Source: Bacteroidota bacterium
GTDB lineage: Bacteria > Bacteroidota > Bacteroidia > Chitinophagales > Chitinophagaceae
Assembly: GCA_018267705.1 (NCBI GenBank)
Contig: JAFDXX010000004.1
Location: 434,001-498,000, forward strand
Length of the DNA stretch: 64,000 nucleotides
Direction of reading: 5' to 3'
Shown here: positions 51,186 through 60,684 of the stretch, one piece after another
Position numbering within the stretch: the stretch's first letter is position 1
How the letters are laid out: each line of letters starts with the position of its first letter
Notes under the pieces: generated by a model
Told to the model about the DNA's origin: nothing
What the model saw: the letters and a program-made list of their open reading frames with translations, nothing else
The model's database searches: none
Program-made: the position numbers and the translations under genes

Positions 51186-51980
51186 ATGCAACAATACTTA
51201 CAACTACTTCAATATATTTTAGATAGCGGTACAACAAAAACCGATAGAACAGGAACCGGTACAATTAGTTGTTTTGGATATCAAATGCGGTTTAATTTGG
51301 CAGAAGGTTTTCCGTTGGTTACAACAAAAAAATTACATTTAAAAAGCATTATTCATGAGCTGCTTTGGTTTTTAAATGGAGATACTAATATTAGTTATTT
51401 AAAAGAAAAAGGAGTAAGTATTTGGAATGAATGGGCCGATGAAAATGGAAACCTTGGTCCGGTTTATGGCAAACAATGGCGTAGTTGGGAAGGGGCAGAT
51501 AAAATAGAGATTGACCAAATAACTAATGTTATTAATGAAATAAAAAGCAACCCCGATAGCAGAAGATTAATTGTTAGTGCATGGAATGTTGCCGATTTAC
51601 CTAAAATGGCCTTACAACCTTGCCATACATTATTTCAATTTTATGTAGCCGATGAAAAATTAAGTTGTCAATTATACCAACGCAGTGCCGATGTATTTTT
51701 GGGAGTTCCTTTTAATATTGCATCGTATGCATTACTTACTTTAATGGTAGCACAGGTTTGTAATTTACAACCCGGAGATTTTATACATAGTTTTGGAGAT
51801 GTACATTTATATAACAATCATATTAAACAAGCCGAATTGCAATTAACCAGAATGCCTTATGCACTACCAACTATGAAACTAAACCCTGCAATAAAAGATA
51901 TTTTTTCTTTTAAATACGAAGATTTTTATTTAGAAAATTATCAAAGTCATCCATCAATAAAAGCCTTAGTGGCAGTTTAA
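51186..51980 (+). CDS. thyA: Thymidylate synthase
   Basis: The 264-residue enzyme methylates dUMP to dTMP with methylene-tetrahydrofolate. Length and numbering match the E. coli enzyme: the catalytic Cys is C146 in [12 protein letters not shown]. Other conserved parts are [19 protein letters not shown], the [10 protein letters not shown] loop, [24 protein letters not shown] and [10 protein letters not shown]. It is 6 bp upstream of folA, with which it surely shares a transcript, because the reaction produces dihydrofolate that DHFR must recycle. A structured intergenic region precedes it. Confidence 0.98.
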   Translation: MQQYLQLLQYILDSGTTKTDRTGTGTISCFGYQMRFNLAEGFPLVTTKKLHLKSIIHELLWFLNGDTNISYLKEKGVSIWNEWADENGNLGPVYGKQWRSWEGADKIEIDQITNVINEIKSNPDSRRLIVSAWNVADLPKMALQPCHTLFQFYVADEKLSCQLYQRSADVFLGVPFNIASYALLTLMVAQVCNLQPGDFIHSFGDVHLYNNHIKQAELQLTRMPYALPTMKLNPAIKDIFSFKYEDFYLENYQSHPSIKALVAV

Positions 51981-51986
51981 ATTTGT

Positions 51987-52481
51987 ATGATCATTTCATT
52001 GATAGCAGCCGTTTCAGACAATAATGTAATTGGAAAAAATAATAAATTGTTGTGGAATTTGCCTAACGATTTAGCATTTTTTAAAAATAAAACATGGGCC
52101 ATGCCTGTTGTAATGGGAAGAAAAACTTTTGAAGCACTCAACAACAAAGCATTATCCGGAAGATTAAATATTATAATTACACGAAACAAAAACTTTAAAG
52201 CATCTAATGCGGTAGTTGTACACTCTTTTGCCGATGCAAAATTTGTTGTTCAATCCAATAACTATAATGAATTATTTGTTATTGGTGGCGGAGAATTATA
52301 TAAACAAACTATTAATGATGCAGATGTTTTGTATATAACACGTGTACACACAAATGTAGAAGGCGATACTTATTTTCCTGAAATTGATACAAAAAAATGG
52401 CAGTTAGATTTTAATGAGGAACATACGGTTGATATTAAACATGCATATGCTTACACTTTTCAACTTTGGAAAAGAAAATAA
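51987..52481 (+). CDS. folA: Dihydrofolate reductase
   Basis: The 164-residue enzyme reduces dihydrofolate to tetrahydrofolate with NADPH. Conserved segments are the N-terminal IISLIAAVSDNNVIGKNNKLLWNLPNDLAFF (with the substrate-binding Asp in LPNDL), the NADPH-binding PVVMGRKTFEAL and VIGGGELYKQTI near residue 95. The C-terminus has TYTFQLWKR, usual for the family. It is directly downstream of thyA with a 6-bp gap. Confidence 0.97.
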   Translation: MIISLIAAVSDNNVIGKNNKLLWNLPNDLAFFKNKTWAMPVVMGRKTFEALNNKALSGRLNIIITRNKNFKASNAVVVHSFADAKFVVQSNNYNELFVIGGGELYKQTINDADVLYITRVHTNVEGDTYFPEIDTKKWQLDFNEEHTVDIKHAYAYTFQLWKRK

Positions 52482-52586
52482 CTGCTCAGTATATTACACA
52501 ATTTGTAAATGCATTACTCTGATTCTATCATATAAAAGTTTATGATTTACTTTGCTTGTTAAAAGCATTATATTAACATTACAATA

Positions 52587-53384
52587 ATGTATAGCCCAAT
52601 AAAATCTGTTTGTAAATTCCTGAAATATTATTTTACTGCTTCAAATAGCAAAGGTCATGGAATGCACTCTCCGTTTGTGTTTGATTTTATTGTAAACGTA
52701 TTAAATGATGACAGAGTATTTTATGCTTTTGCACAAATTGAAAATATTCGTAAACAATTATTAAAAGATAATAGAACAATTTTAATTGAAGATTTTGGAG
52801 CCGGCTCAAAAAAAAATAAAACCAATGAAAGAGTGGTTGCTGCTATTGCAAAATCATCTTTAAAACCTCAAAAATATAGTAAACTATTATTTAGAATAGT
52901 ACATTATTATCAAAGCAAAACAATTATTGAGTTAGGCACTTCATTAGGTATTACAACCTCATACTTAGCAAGTGCAAATGAAAATAGTAAAGTTATTACA
53001 ATGGAAGGCTCACAAGCAATTGCAAAAATTGCAGAAGATAATTTTGCAATGCTTCAACTAAAAAATATTGAACAAGTATTAGGAAATTTTGATGCTACAT
53101 TACCCACAGTACTTACAAATATTAATACTGTTGATTTTGCTTTTATTGATGGTAACCATCAATACCAACCAACCATTAATTATTTCGAACAATTACTACT
53201 AAAAAGTCATGAGCATAGTATTATAATTTTAGATGATATTCATTGGAGTAAAGAAATGGAAAATGCTTGGCGATATGTTCAACAACACAAAAATGTTACG
53301 GCAACCATTGATTTATTTTTTATAGGAATTGTTTTGTTTAGAAAAGATTTTAAAGCAAAACAACATTTCAATATCAGATATTAA
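52587..53384 (+). CDS. Class I SAM-dependent methyltransferase
   Basis: The 265-residue protein has the O-methyltransferase-like class I fold. Motif I is KTIIELGTSLGITTSYLAS (about residues 111-129), followed by an acidic segment with ITMEGSQA (ribose-binding Glu) and FDATLP, then FAFIDGNHQYQ and IIILDDIHWS. The last two are typical of the catechol O-methyltransferase-like group often annotated as class I methyltransferases in Bacteroidota. The substrate is unknown. It precedes the RsmF-like gene by 5 bp and may be co-transcribed with it. Confidence 0.88.
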   Translation: MYSPIKSVCKFLKYYFTASNSKGHGMHSPFVFDFIVNVLNDDRVFYAFAQIENIRKQLLKDNRTILIEDFGAGSKKNKTNERVVAAIAKSSLKPQKYSKLLFRIVHYYQSKTIIELGTSLGITTSYLASANENSKVITMEGSQAIAKIAEDNFAMLQLKNIEQVLGNFDATLPTVLTNINTVDFAFIDGNHQYQPTINYFEQLLLKSHEHSIIILDDIHWSKEMENAWRYVQQHKNVTATIDLFFIGIVLFRKDFKAKQHFNIRY

Positions 53385-53389
53385 ATAAT

Positions 53390-54754
53390 TTGTTTTTGAA
53401 AATACCGCATCAACTTATACAATCATTACACGCTGCAAAAGGCTTTAATAGCAATGCTTTTGAAGCATTGCACAACACTCGCGAAACAATAACATCTGTT
53501 AGAATAAATCCATTTAAAACAGCAATAGAAAAATTATCATTTGATAACCCTCAACAAGTTGGGTGGTGTAAAAATGGGTATTATTTAAGTGAACGCCCCT
53601 CGTTTACATTCGATCCTTTTTTTCATGCAGGTGCATATTATGTGCAAGAAGCAAGCAGTATGTTTTTATGGCAAATTTTGCAGCAAACAGTTGCAACAAC
53701 AAATAACAAAAAAGTATTAGATGTTTGTGCAGCACCGGGTGGCAAAAGTACATTGCTATCAACTTATTTTAATAACGGTTTGGTTGTAAGCAATGAAGTG
53801 ATTAAACAACGAGCAAATATTTTAACTGAAAATATTACTAAATGGGGCTTGCCCAATGTTGTTGTAACCAATAATGATCCTAAACAATTTAAACAACTAG
53901 AAAATTATTTTGATGTTATTGTGGTTGATGCTCCTTGCAGTGGAAGTGGTTTATTTAGAAAAGATGAAGAAGCAATAAATGAATGGAGTGAGAATAATGT
54001 AATGCTTTGTAATCAGCGTCAACAAAGAATTATAGCCGATGTTATGAACTGTTTAAAGCAAGATGGTATTTTAATTTATTCAACTTGCTCATACAGCATT
54101 GAAGAAAATGAAACTATTTTAGATTGGGTTTGCAACACATTTAATGCATCAACCATTCAAGTAGAATTACAACCTCAATGGAATATTACTGAAACACAAT
54201 CAGTTAAACATAATGCTTACGGTTATCGTTTTTGGCCGTATCAAGTTAAAGGAGAAGGTTTTTTTATTGCAGCATTCAAAAAAAATAACGGTGCATTTGA
54301 GCACACTAAAATTAAAACACAATCATTTATTTCTCCTTCAAAAAATGAAATACAAATAATGCAATCGTTCATTCAACTTCCTTCAAAATATTCTTTCTTT
54401 AAACAAAATGAAAATATAAAAGCAGTAGAAAATATTTGGTTGAATGAATTACAAACTTTGGCAAAATATTTATTTATTAAAAAGGCAGGTGTAGAATTTG
54501 GCACCATAAAAGGAAGAGATTTTATTCCCTCACATGAATTAGCAGTTAGCGTTTTTTCTTCAGAAAATATTTCTACTATTGAACTAAATAAAGAACAAGC
54601 ATTACAATATTTACGCCGACAAGAAATAGATTTACATGCAGAAAAAGGATGGCAGTTGGTAGCTTATTGTGGATTACCCTTAGGCTGGATAAAAGTTTTG
54701 CCCAATCGAATTAATAATTATTATCCTAATGAATGGAGAATTTTAAAACAGTAA
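53390..54754 (+). CDS. RsmB/NOP2/RsmF-family RNA (cytosine-C5) methyltransferase
   Basis: The protein of about 454 residues is a SAM-dependent m5C methyltransferase of rRNA or tRNA. Motif I is VLDVCAAPGGKSTLLS, motif IV is VVDAPCSGSGLFRKD with one catalytic Cys, and motif VI is IYSTCSYSIEENE with the nucleophilic Cys. The C-terminal 130 residues (from about 320) form a PUA-like tail ending in GWIKVLPNRINNYYPNEWR, as in RsmF. The start is a TTG at 53390 or 53396; no ATG is available nearby. E. coli RsmF modifies 16S C1407, and the same target is likely but not proven here. Confidence 0.92.
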   Translation: MFLKIPHQLIQSLHAAKGFNSNAFEALHNTRETITSVRINPFKTAIEKLSFDNPQQVGWCKNGYYLSERPSFTFDPFFHAGAYYVQEASSMFLWQILQQTVATTNNKKVLDVCAAPGGKSTLLSTYFNNGLVVSNEVIKQRANILTENITKWGLPNVVVTNNDPKQFKQLENYFDVIVVDAPCSGSGLFRKDEEAINEWSENNVMLCNQRQQRIIADVMNCLKQDGILIYSTCSYSIEENETILDWVCNTFNASTIQVELQPQWNITETQSVKHNAYGYRFWPYQVKGEGFFIAAFKKNNGAFEHTKIKTQSFISPSKNEIQIMQSFIQLPSKYSFFKQNENIKAVENIWLNELQTLAKYLFIKKAGVEFGTIKGRDFIPSHELAVSVFSSENISTIELNKEQALQYLRRQEIDLHAEKGWQLVAYCGLPLGWIKVLPNRINNYYPNEWRILKQ

Positions 54755-54779
54755 TTTTACGCAAACGAATTGTACGACT

Positions 54780-55718
54780 ATGAATTTTAAAAAATACTTT
54801 TTTGTTTTTGTAATTGCAAGCGGATTGTGTTTTTCAGTAAAAGCACAAACAAATGATTATATGGTGCATACCATACAAAAAGGTGAAACATTATCAATGC
54901 TTGCAAAAAAATATAATACTACTGTAGGAAATATTATGCGTTTAAATGCAATGAATAGTAAAAGTATTTTAAAGCTGGGCGAAAAAATAAAAATACCTGT
55001 AAATGAAACTACTGCCAATAGTACAATAACAAAACAAACAACAGAACAAACTGTACAAAAGCAAGAACTTGTACCAACTTCAGATAATGCAGTTACTTAT
55101 ACTGTGCAACCCAAAGAAACTTTATATGCTATTGCAAAAAAATATCATGTATATGTTTCGCAAATAAAAAAATGGAATAATTTAAAAAATGATAATATAA
55201 GAGCCGGGCAGAATTTAATTGTAGGTATAAAACCTGCAACATCTAATGCACATGTATTACCACCTGAAGTAATTGGCACTCCGGGTAAACCCGATAATGA
55301 TACTACACAACCAAAAGCTACCATTACAACACCGGTTGCTGAAACCATTAAAACAACTGAAAAAAATAGTGAAGAAAAAAGTAAACCCGCAGTTGCAGAA
55401 CAACCAACCGAAAGTAGCATACCGGCAGAAGGATATTTTAAAAATGAATATAAAAAAAGCGGACATGAAACAATGGGCACTGCAGCAACTTTTAAAAGTG
55501 CAAGTGGTTGGGCAGATAAAAAATATTATGTGTTAATGAATAAGGTAGATGCAGGTATTATAGTTCGTATAGCAAGCAACAATAAAGTTATTTATGCAAA
55601 AGTGTTGGGGCCTTTGCCTGATATTAAAGATGATAATGGGTTACTCATTCGTTTAAGTAATGCTGCAGCTTCAGCTTTAGGTGTGGCAGATAGATTTGAT
55701 GTTATAATAAATTATTAA
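54780..55718 (+). CDS. LysM-domain secreted protein with RlpA-like C-terminus
   Basis: The 312-residue protein has a signal peptide (cleavage after VKAQ, residue 23). Two LysM domains bind peptidoglycan: about 28-74 (HTIQKGETLSMLAKKYNTTV) and 101-148 (YTVQPKETLYAIAKKYHVYV). A long Pro/Thr/Lys/Glu-rich linker (about 155-215) follows. The C-terminal 90 residues (MGTAATFKSASGWADKKYYVLMN onward) resemble the double-psi beta-barrel of RlpA-type proteins, though the catalytic Asp/His pattern of RlpA was not confirmed. It is likely periplasmic and acts on or anchors to the cell wall. It follows the RsmF-like gene by 25 bp. Confidence 0.88.
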   Translation: MNFKKYFFVFVIASGLCFSVKAQTNDYMVHTIQKGETLSMLAKKYNTTVGNIMRLNAMNSKSILKLGEKIKIPVNETTANSTITKQTTEQTVQKQELVPTSDNAVTYTVQPKETLYAIAKKYHVYVSQIKKWNNLKNDNIRAGQNLIVGIKPATSNAHVLPPEVIGTPGKPDNDTTQPKATITTPVAETIKTTEKNSEEKSKPAVAEQPTESSIPAEGYFKNEYKKSGHETMGTAATFKSASGWADKKYYVLMNKVDAGIIVRIASNNKVIYAKVLGPLPDIKDDNGLLIRLSNAAASALGVADRFDVIINY

Positions 55719-55769
55719 TTATAACCAACAATAGTTGTTTATTGCGTTGCATAGTTATACTAATTGTTG

Positions 55770-56717
55770 TTATAAAATCTTATAACCTCTTAAAAAATCT
55801 TCAACCAACATTTTCTTTTTACCTTCTAATTGCAATTCGTGCAAATAAATAAAACCATTGCTGCAACTGAATTTTAAGTAAGTTTTGTTATCTGTAAAAA
55901 CTTTTCCTGTTTCAAAATTATGTACAACAATATCTTTTTTGCTTTTATAAATTTTTAATATTTTATCATTCAAAAAAGTAAAGGCAGCGGGAAAAGGAGA
56001 GAGCCCTCTTATTAAATTATGAATTTTATCAGCAGGTTGATTCCAATTTATTTTACAAGTTTCTGTAAAAATTTTAGGAGCATGTTGTAAGGGTATAAGT
56101 TTTGAATTTTGTATCTCGTGTTCATTTTGCGGTACTTCTCTCAAACTGTTTGTTGCTATGCCTTTCAATGTATTAACCAAAGCTTCGGCACCAATTATTT
56201 TCATTCTATCATGTATTTCTCCGGCTGTTTCATCTTCGCCAATGTCAAAACTTTTTTGTAATAAAATATTTCCGGTATCAATAGCATGTTGTAATTTAAA
56301 AGTAGTAACACCTGTTTTTTTTTCTCCATTAATTACAGCCCAATTAATAGGTGCAGCTCCTCTATATTGTGGTAATAATGAGCCATGTAAATTTATTGTT
56401 CCCATTGGTGGCATATTCCAAACAACTTCGGGCAACATTCTAAAAGCAACAACAATTTGTATATCTGCTTTCAGTGCTTTTAATTCATTCAAAAAATAAT
56501 TATCCTTTAATTTTTCAGGTTGTAATACATGTAATTTTTTTTCAACGGCATATTTTTTTACGGCACTTTCATTCAACTTCATGCCACGCCCTGCAGGTTT
56601 ATCAGGTGCGGTAACTACGCCAACAATATTACAACCTGCATTTACTAAGGCATCTAAACTTGCTACAGCAAATTCAGGTGTACCCATAAAAACAATTCTC
56701 AAACTTTTATAATCCAT
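55770..56717 (-). CDS. fmt: Methionyl-tRNA formyltransferase
   Basis: The 315-residue enzyme formylates initiator Met-tRNA. The N-terminal domain has VFMGTPEFAVASLDALV and the SLLPQYRGAAPINWAVINGEKKTGVTTFKL catalytic region (His in NLHGSLLP, Asp in HAIDTGNILLQ). The C-terminal OB-like domain has the GLSPFPAAFTFL anchor. Its substrate tRNA is present in the window at 36013. It is 11 bp downstream of the DUF1343 gene, so they are probably co-transcribed. Confidence 0.97.
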   Translation of the reverse strand: MDYKSLRIVFMGTPEFAVASLDALVNAGCNIVGVVTAPDKPAGRGMKLNESAVKKYAVEKKLHVLQPEKLKDNYFLNELKALKADIQIVVAFRMLPEVVWNMPPMGTINLHGSLLPQYRGAAPINWAVINGEKKTGVTTFKLQHAIDTGNILLQKSFDIGEDETAGEIHDRMKIIGAEALVNTLKGIATNSLREVPQNEHEIQNSKLIPLQHAPKIFTETCKINWNQPADKIHNLIRGLSPFPAAFTFLNDKILKIYKSKKDIVVHNFETGKVFTDNKTYLKFSCSNGFIYLHELQLEGKKKMLVEDFLRGYKIL

Positions 56718-56728
56718 TCTTTATTTTA

Positions 56729-57991
56729 TTAAAAATCATCATATAACAAATATTTTTTTCTGATAATTTTAAATGCATCTAATTTAGGTTTCCACATTGC
56801 ACGAATTTGTTTCTCGGTTTTCCCTTCTTTAATTGCATTCATTAACTCATCGCTTCCTGCCAATTTATTAAAACTGTATGCAGTTGGTTTTTTATTTGTT
56901 TTAGGAATAAGAAAAAAGCTGTCTTTGTTTGGAAATAGTTTGTAAGCTTCTAACAAATATTTTAATTGAATTTTATTGTCAATTTCTTTTAATACTTTTT
57001 CATTAGTACCTGAAAGGTTCCAACCATAACAAAGCTTATTTTTTTGTTTAGGATCTTTTGCTCCATCCATAGAAACAGGTGTAAAAGAAAATAAGTTTTT
57101 AGGTAAATCAGGATGCCCAAAAATGCAGAATGGGTGCGGAGTTCCACGTCCTTCACTTAAAACGGTTCCTTCATATAAACAATTACTTCCATACCAATAG
57201 ATGCTTGCCATATCGGGCAAATTGGGCGATGGTTTGATGGGTAAAATATATTTGCTTTTGTGATTATAGTTGGCACATTTTATAACTAAAAAATGAAAGG
57301 CAGTATCCTTAGAATTTTTTGCATGTAGATAGTATTGATATTTTTCATTTGCTGTTTTTGTACTTAACCATTGTTCTCCGCCAATCATTCTTGCATATTC
57401 TCCAATAGTCATACCATATACAATAGGTACAGGTTGCATGCCAACAAAACTTTTGTAGGCTGTATCTAAAACAGGGCCATCAACATAAAAACCATTTGGA
57501 TTAGGCCTATCAAGTATTATAAGTGGTTTACTATTTTCTAATGCAGCTTCCATATATTCTTGCATTGAGGATATAAAAGTGTAGAATCTTGTACCCACAT
57601 CTTGTATGTCATATAACATAATATCTACATTTTTTAAATCTTCTGCACTTGGTCTTCTTTTTTTTCCATATAAAGAAACTACAGGAATTTGGGTAGCACT
57701 ATCAATGTAGCTATCTACTTTTTCACCGGCATCTGCTGTGCCTCTAAAACCATGTTCGGGTCCAAAAGCAATTACAATTTTTACGCCCATTTTTTGTAGC
57801 GTATCTACCAAATGAGTTTTGCCAATAGTTGCGGTATGATTGGCAAAAATGGCTACCCGCTTGCCTTTTAGCAAGGGCATATAGACTTCTGTTCTATATG
57901 CTGCAGGAAGAATAGTTGCATTATTTGTTTGAGAAAATGTATGAAATGAAAAGCAAATAAGCAATAAAAACAACCCGATTAAATTTTTCAT
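56729..57991 (-). CDS. DUF1343 protein, NamZ-like exo-N-acetylmuramidase
   Basis: The protein of about 420 residues has a signal peptide (MKNLIGLFLLLICFSFHTFSQ); the ATG at 57991 is chosen for this reason over longer frames. DUF1343 proteins include NamZ, which releases N-acetylmuramic acid from peptidoglycan ends. Segments typical of the family are KRVAIFANHTATIGK, FGPEHGFRGTADAGEK, SLYGKKRRPSAEDLKNVDIMLYDIQDVGTRFYTFISS, ILDRPNPNG and YEGTVLSEGRGTPHPF. The natural role, probably wall recycling in the periplasm, is inferred from the family. It lies 11 bp upstream of fmt. Confidence 0.92.
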   Translation of the reverse strand: MKNLIGLFLLLICFSFHTFSQTNNATILPAAYRTEVYMPLLKGKRVAIFANHTATIGKTHLVDTLQKMGVKIVIAFGPEHGFRGTADAGEKVDSYIDSATQIPVVSLYGKKRRPSAEDLKNVDIMLYDIQDVGTRFYTFISSMQEYMEAALENSKPLIILDRPNPNGFYVDGPVLDTAYKSFVGMQPVPIVYGMTIGEYARMIGGEQWLSTKTANEKYQYYLHAKNSKDTAFHFLVIKCANYNHKSKYILPIKPSPNLPDMASIYWYGSNCLYEGTVLSEGRGTPHPFCIFGHPDLPKNLFSFTPVSMDGAKDPKQKNKLCYGWNLSGTNEKVLKEIDNKIQLKYLLEAYKLFPNKDSFFLIPKTNKKPTAYSFNKLAGSDELMNAIKEGKTEKQIRAMWKPKLDAFKIIRKKYLLYDDF

Positions 57992-58083
57992 ATAGTGTGT
58001 TTGTGTGGCAATATAAAAATTAATTGATGATATAATCAGAATAAAGGTATTTTGCGGCATTATTTTAATAAATAGAATTACAA

Positions 58084-58536
58084 ATGCAACAAGCAAAAAA
58101 AGGTGATAAAGTAAAAGTACATTATCATGGAAAATTAACAGATGGCACTACATTCGATTCTTCTGCAGGGCGTGAGCCACTTGAATTTGAAGTTGGTGCA
58201 GGAATGATGATTGCCGGTTTTGACAAAGGTGTAGTAGGCATGAGTATTGGTGAAAAAAAAACCATTCAAATACCTGCTGCAGAAGCTTATGGTGAAGCAA
58301 ATGAAGAAATGATTTTTGATTTTCCGAAAGAAAGATTTCCGGCAGATATGACTCCTGAGGTTGGAATGCAATTAAGTATGAATAATGGACAAGGTGGAAT
58401 AATTCCCGTAACTATTATTGAAGTGAAAGAAGATGTAGTTGTGTTAGATGCTAACCATCATTTAGCAGGCAAAGATTTAATTTTTGATATTGAAATGGTT
58501 GCTATTGAAGGCGGTAGTTTAATTATTATGCCTTAA
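58084..58536 (+). CDS. FKBP-type peptidyl-prolyl isomerase, SlyD-like
   Basis: The 150-residue protein has the FKBP fold interrupted by an insert-in-flap domain, as in SlyD. The FKBP parts are [49 protein letters not shown] and AYGEANEE. The insert (about 72-125) has [18 protein letters not shown] and [21 protein letters not shown]. No His-rich metal-binding tail is present, unlike E. coli SlyD. It acts as a cytoplasmic isomerase and chaperone. It is divergent from the DUF1343 gene and followed by a terminator. Confidence 0.95.
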   Translation: MQQAKKGDKVKVHYHGKLTDGTTFDSSAGREPLEFEVGAGMMIAGFDKGVVGMSIGEKKTIQIPAAEAYGEANEEMIFDFPKERFPADMTPEVGMQLSMNNGQGGIIPVTIIEVKEDVVVLDANHHLAGKDLIFDIEMVAIEGGSLIIMP

Positions 58537-58565
58537 TTGAAATAATATAATTTATATAAACTGAG

Positions 58566-58596
58566 AAAGCGTATCGAAAAACTTTGATACGCTTTT
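58566..58596 (+). terminator. Terminator after the FKBP gene
   Basis: AAAGCGTATC (58566-58575) pairs perfectly with GATACGCTTT (58586-58595) around a 10-nt loop, and a short T run follows. Confidence 0.8.
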
Positions 58597-58654
58597 AATT
58601 TGTGTACAAGATTGTTTTTATTTACAATAAAGTTTGTATGCTTAATGTATTAAT

Positions 58655-59209
58655 TTATTTTCTATTAAGCCACCAACCAAGCCATAATCCGCATAAACCC
58701 CAACTTGCTAAAGCATCGGTTAAATGAGCTTTTATATCAAACAGTTCATACCAAATATGTGTGGTGTAAGGTTCATTGGTAAATGTAATTACTCCAATAA
58801 AAAGTGTAACAAAAAAAGTAGTAAGAAAACTTTGCTTGCCCATTTTATTTAGAATCCAAACCAATAAACAAACAATTATAATATTAGCTAAAAAACCACG
58901 CAACATATTCATATACATGGTATGCATATCAACTTTATAATCTTTGTGGTATTGAATTTGAGCCCAAGGTTTATGTAATACTTTTTCGCTAAATTTATTC
59001 ATATCATCCATTGAACTTCCTTGTGGTAAGGTTGGCATTAAGTAACCACCTTCTTGATTAATAGTTGCATTTAAGAAGGACATAATACTATCCTGCTTGG
59101 GATGATATTGTTGTACAGGTTGGTGTAGTTGTAATACTGTCCATGAAAGTGTTTGCCAGATAAAAATTAATAATCCTCCAACAATACCACCAATTAAAAT
59201 TTTTTTCAT
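58655..59209 (-). CDS. Membrane protein of unknown function
   Basis: The 184-residue protein has an N-terminal membrane segment (about residues 4-24), a soluble loop (about 30-105) with Gln/His/Met-rich sequence and a short basic-aromatic patch (HKPWAQIQYHKDY), and further membrane segments near 105-122, 128-143 and 162-180. The C-terminus is GLWLGWWLNRK. I do not recognise a family with certainty. It stands alone between the FKBP and peptidase T genes. Confidence 0.8.
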   Translation of the reverse strand: MKKILIGGIVGGLLIFIWQTLSWTVLQLHQPVQQYHPKQDSIMSFLNATINQEGGYLMPTLPQGSSMDDMNKFSEKVLHKPWAQIQYHKDYKVDMHTMYMNMLRGFLANIIIVCLLVWILNKMGKQSFLTTFFVTLFIGVITFTNEPYTTHIWYELFDIKAHLTDALASWGLCGLWLGWWLNRK

Positions 59210-59307
59210 ATTGAGCAGTTTGGTTCAATTCCAAAATAAGAAACTGTTTTTGAATTTGCAAGCATGTGGTGAGAAATAGTAAAACTATTTTTTTGTTTCT
59301 TTGAAAT

Positions 59308-60546
59308 ATGAATTATCAACACACTGTTGTAGAAAAATTTACGCGTTATGTGCAAATAGACACACAAAGTAATTCGCATAGCAATACATTTCCTTCTACT
59401 GAAAAGCAAAAAAAATTATCTTCTATTCTTGCCAATGAATTACAGCAAATGGGTATTGAAGATGCTTATGTAGATGAATATGGTTATGTGTATGCAACCA
59501 TTCCTTCAAACACTGATAAAAATATACCTGTTATTTGTTTTTGCAGTCATATAGATACTGCACCCGATTGTAGTGGTACTAATGTAAACCCTATACTGCA
59601 TAAGAATTATACAGGTAATGATATTGTTTTACCTGATGATAAAACACAAATAATTTCAATAGAAAAACATTCATATTTAAAACAACACATCGGAAACGAT
59701 ATTATTACAGCAAGCGGAACTACATTATTGGGTGCAGATGATAAAGCAGGTGTTGCTATTATTATGGATATGGCAAATTATTTAATGCAACACAAAGAAA
59801 TAAAACATGGTACAATAAAAATTGTGTTTACACCCGATGAAGAAGTAGGAAGAGGAACAGAAAAAATGAATCTAAAAATATTAGGAGCAGATTATGCTTA
59901 TACTTTAGATGGTGGAGAAGCCGGCACTTTAGAAGATGAAACCTTTAGTGCAGATGCAGTTACAATAACTATTAATGGGGTAATAGCACATCCCGGCTAT
60001 GCAAAAAATAAATTAGTAAATGCATTAAAAATTGCAGGAGAAATTTTAACAGCTTTACCTAAAATGTTATCGCCTGAAGCTACAGAAAAAAGGGAAGGCT
60101 TTATACATCCTGTACATATAGAAGGTATTGCAGAAAAAGCAACAATTGAATTTATTATAAGAGATTTTGATACGAAACAATTAATGTATCATGAAAATGT
60201 ATTGAAACAAATTGTTGAAGATATTATGAAAAATTATTCTGGGTGTTCTTTTGTGTTTGAAGTAAAAGAACAATACAGAAACATGAAAGAAGTATTAATC
60301 AATCATCCGCAAGTGGTGGCTTATGCTGAAGAAGCTTATAAAAGAATTGGTTTAATACCGGTAAATGAACCAATACGCGGCGGAACAGACGGCAGCCGAT
60401 TAAGTTTTATGGGGTTACCTTGCCCCAACTTATTTACGGGTATGCAAGCTATACACAGTAAACAGGAATGGATTGGTGTAAAAGATATGGTACTTTCAGT
60501 TAATATGTTAATTGAATTAATTAAGGTTTGGGAAGAAAAATGTTAG
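59308..60546 (+). CDS. pepT: Peptidase T (tripeptidase)
   Basis: The 412-residue M20 zinc aminopeptidase removes the N-terminal residue of tripeptides. Zinc and catalytic motifs are FCSHIDTAPDCSGTN (His and catalytic Asp near residues 76-80), TLLGADDKAGVAI (bridging Asp), FTPDEEVGRGTEKM (catalytic Glu pair) and TLDGGEAGTLEDETF. RGGTDGSRLSFMGLPCPNLFTGMQAIHSKQEW supplies the last His ligand. All match PepT rather than other M20 enzymes. It is cytoplasmic and monocistronic in appearance. The ATG is close behind a weak TTTCTTTG box. Confidence 0.96.
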   Translation: MNYQHTVVEKFTRYVQIDTQSNSHSNTFPSTEKQKKLSSILANELQQMGIEDAYVDEYGYVYATIPSNTDKNIPVICFCSHIDTAPDCSGTNVNPILHKNYTGNDIVLPDDKTQIISIEKHSYLKQHIGNDIITASGTTLLGADDKAGVAIIMDMANYLMQHKEIKHGTIKIVFTPDEEVGRGTEKMNLKILGADYAYTLDGGEAGTLEDETFSADAVTITINGVIAHPGYAKNKLVNALKIAGEILTALPKMLSPEATEKREGFIHPVHIEGIAEKATIEFIIRDFDTKQLMYHENVLKQIVEDIMKNYSGCSFVFEVKEQYRNMKEVLINHPQVVAYAEEAYKRIGLIPVNEPIRGGTDGSRLSFMGLPCPNLFTGMQAIHSKQEWIGVKDMVLSVNMLIELIKVWEEKC

Positions 60547-60684
60547 GTTGAATTTAAAGACATTTATAACGAAAAAATTTTATATAAAACATTATATGAT
60601 ATTTTTTGAAACGCTGTTTTGTTTGTTTTTTCAACTAAAAGAAATACTATTTCTTATTTTACTTTATAAACTCAATTTATTTAA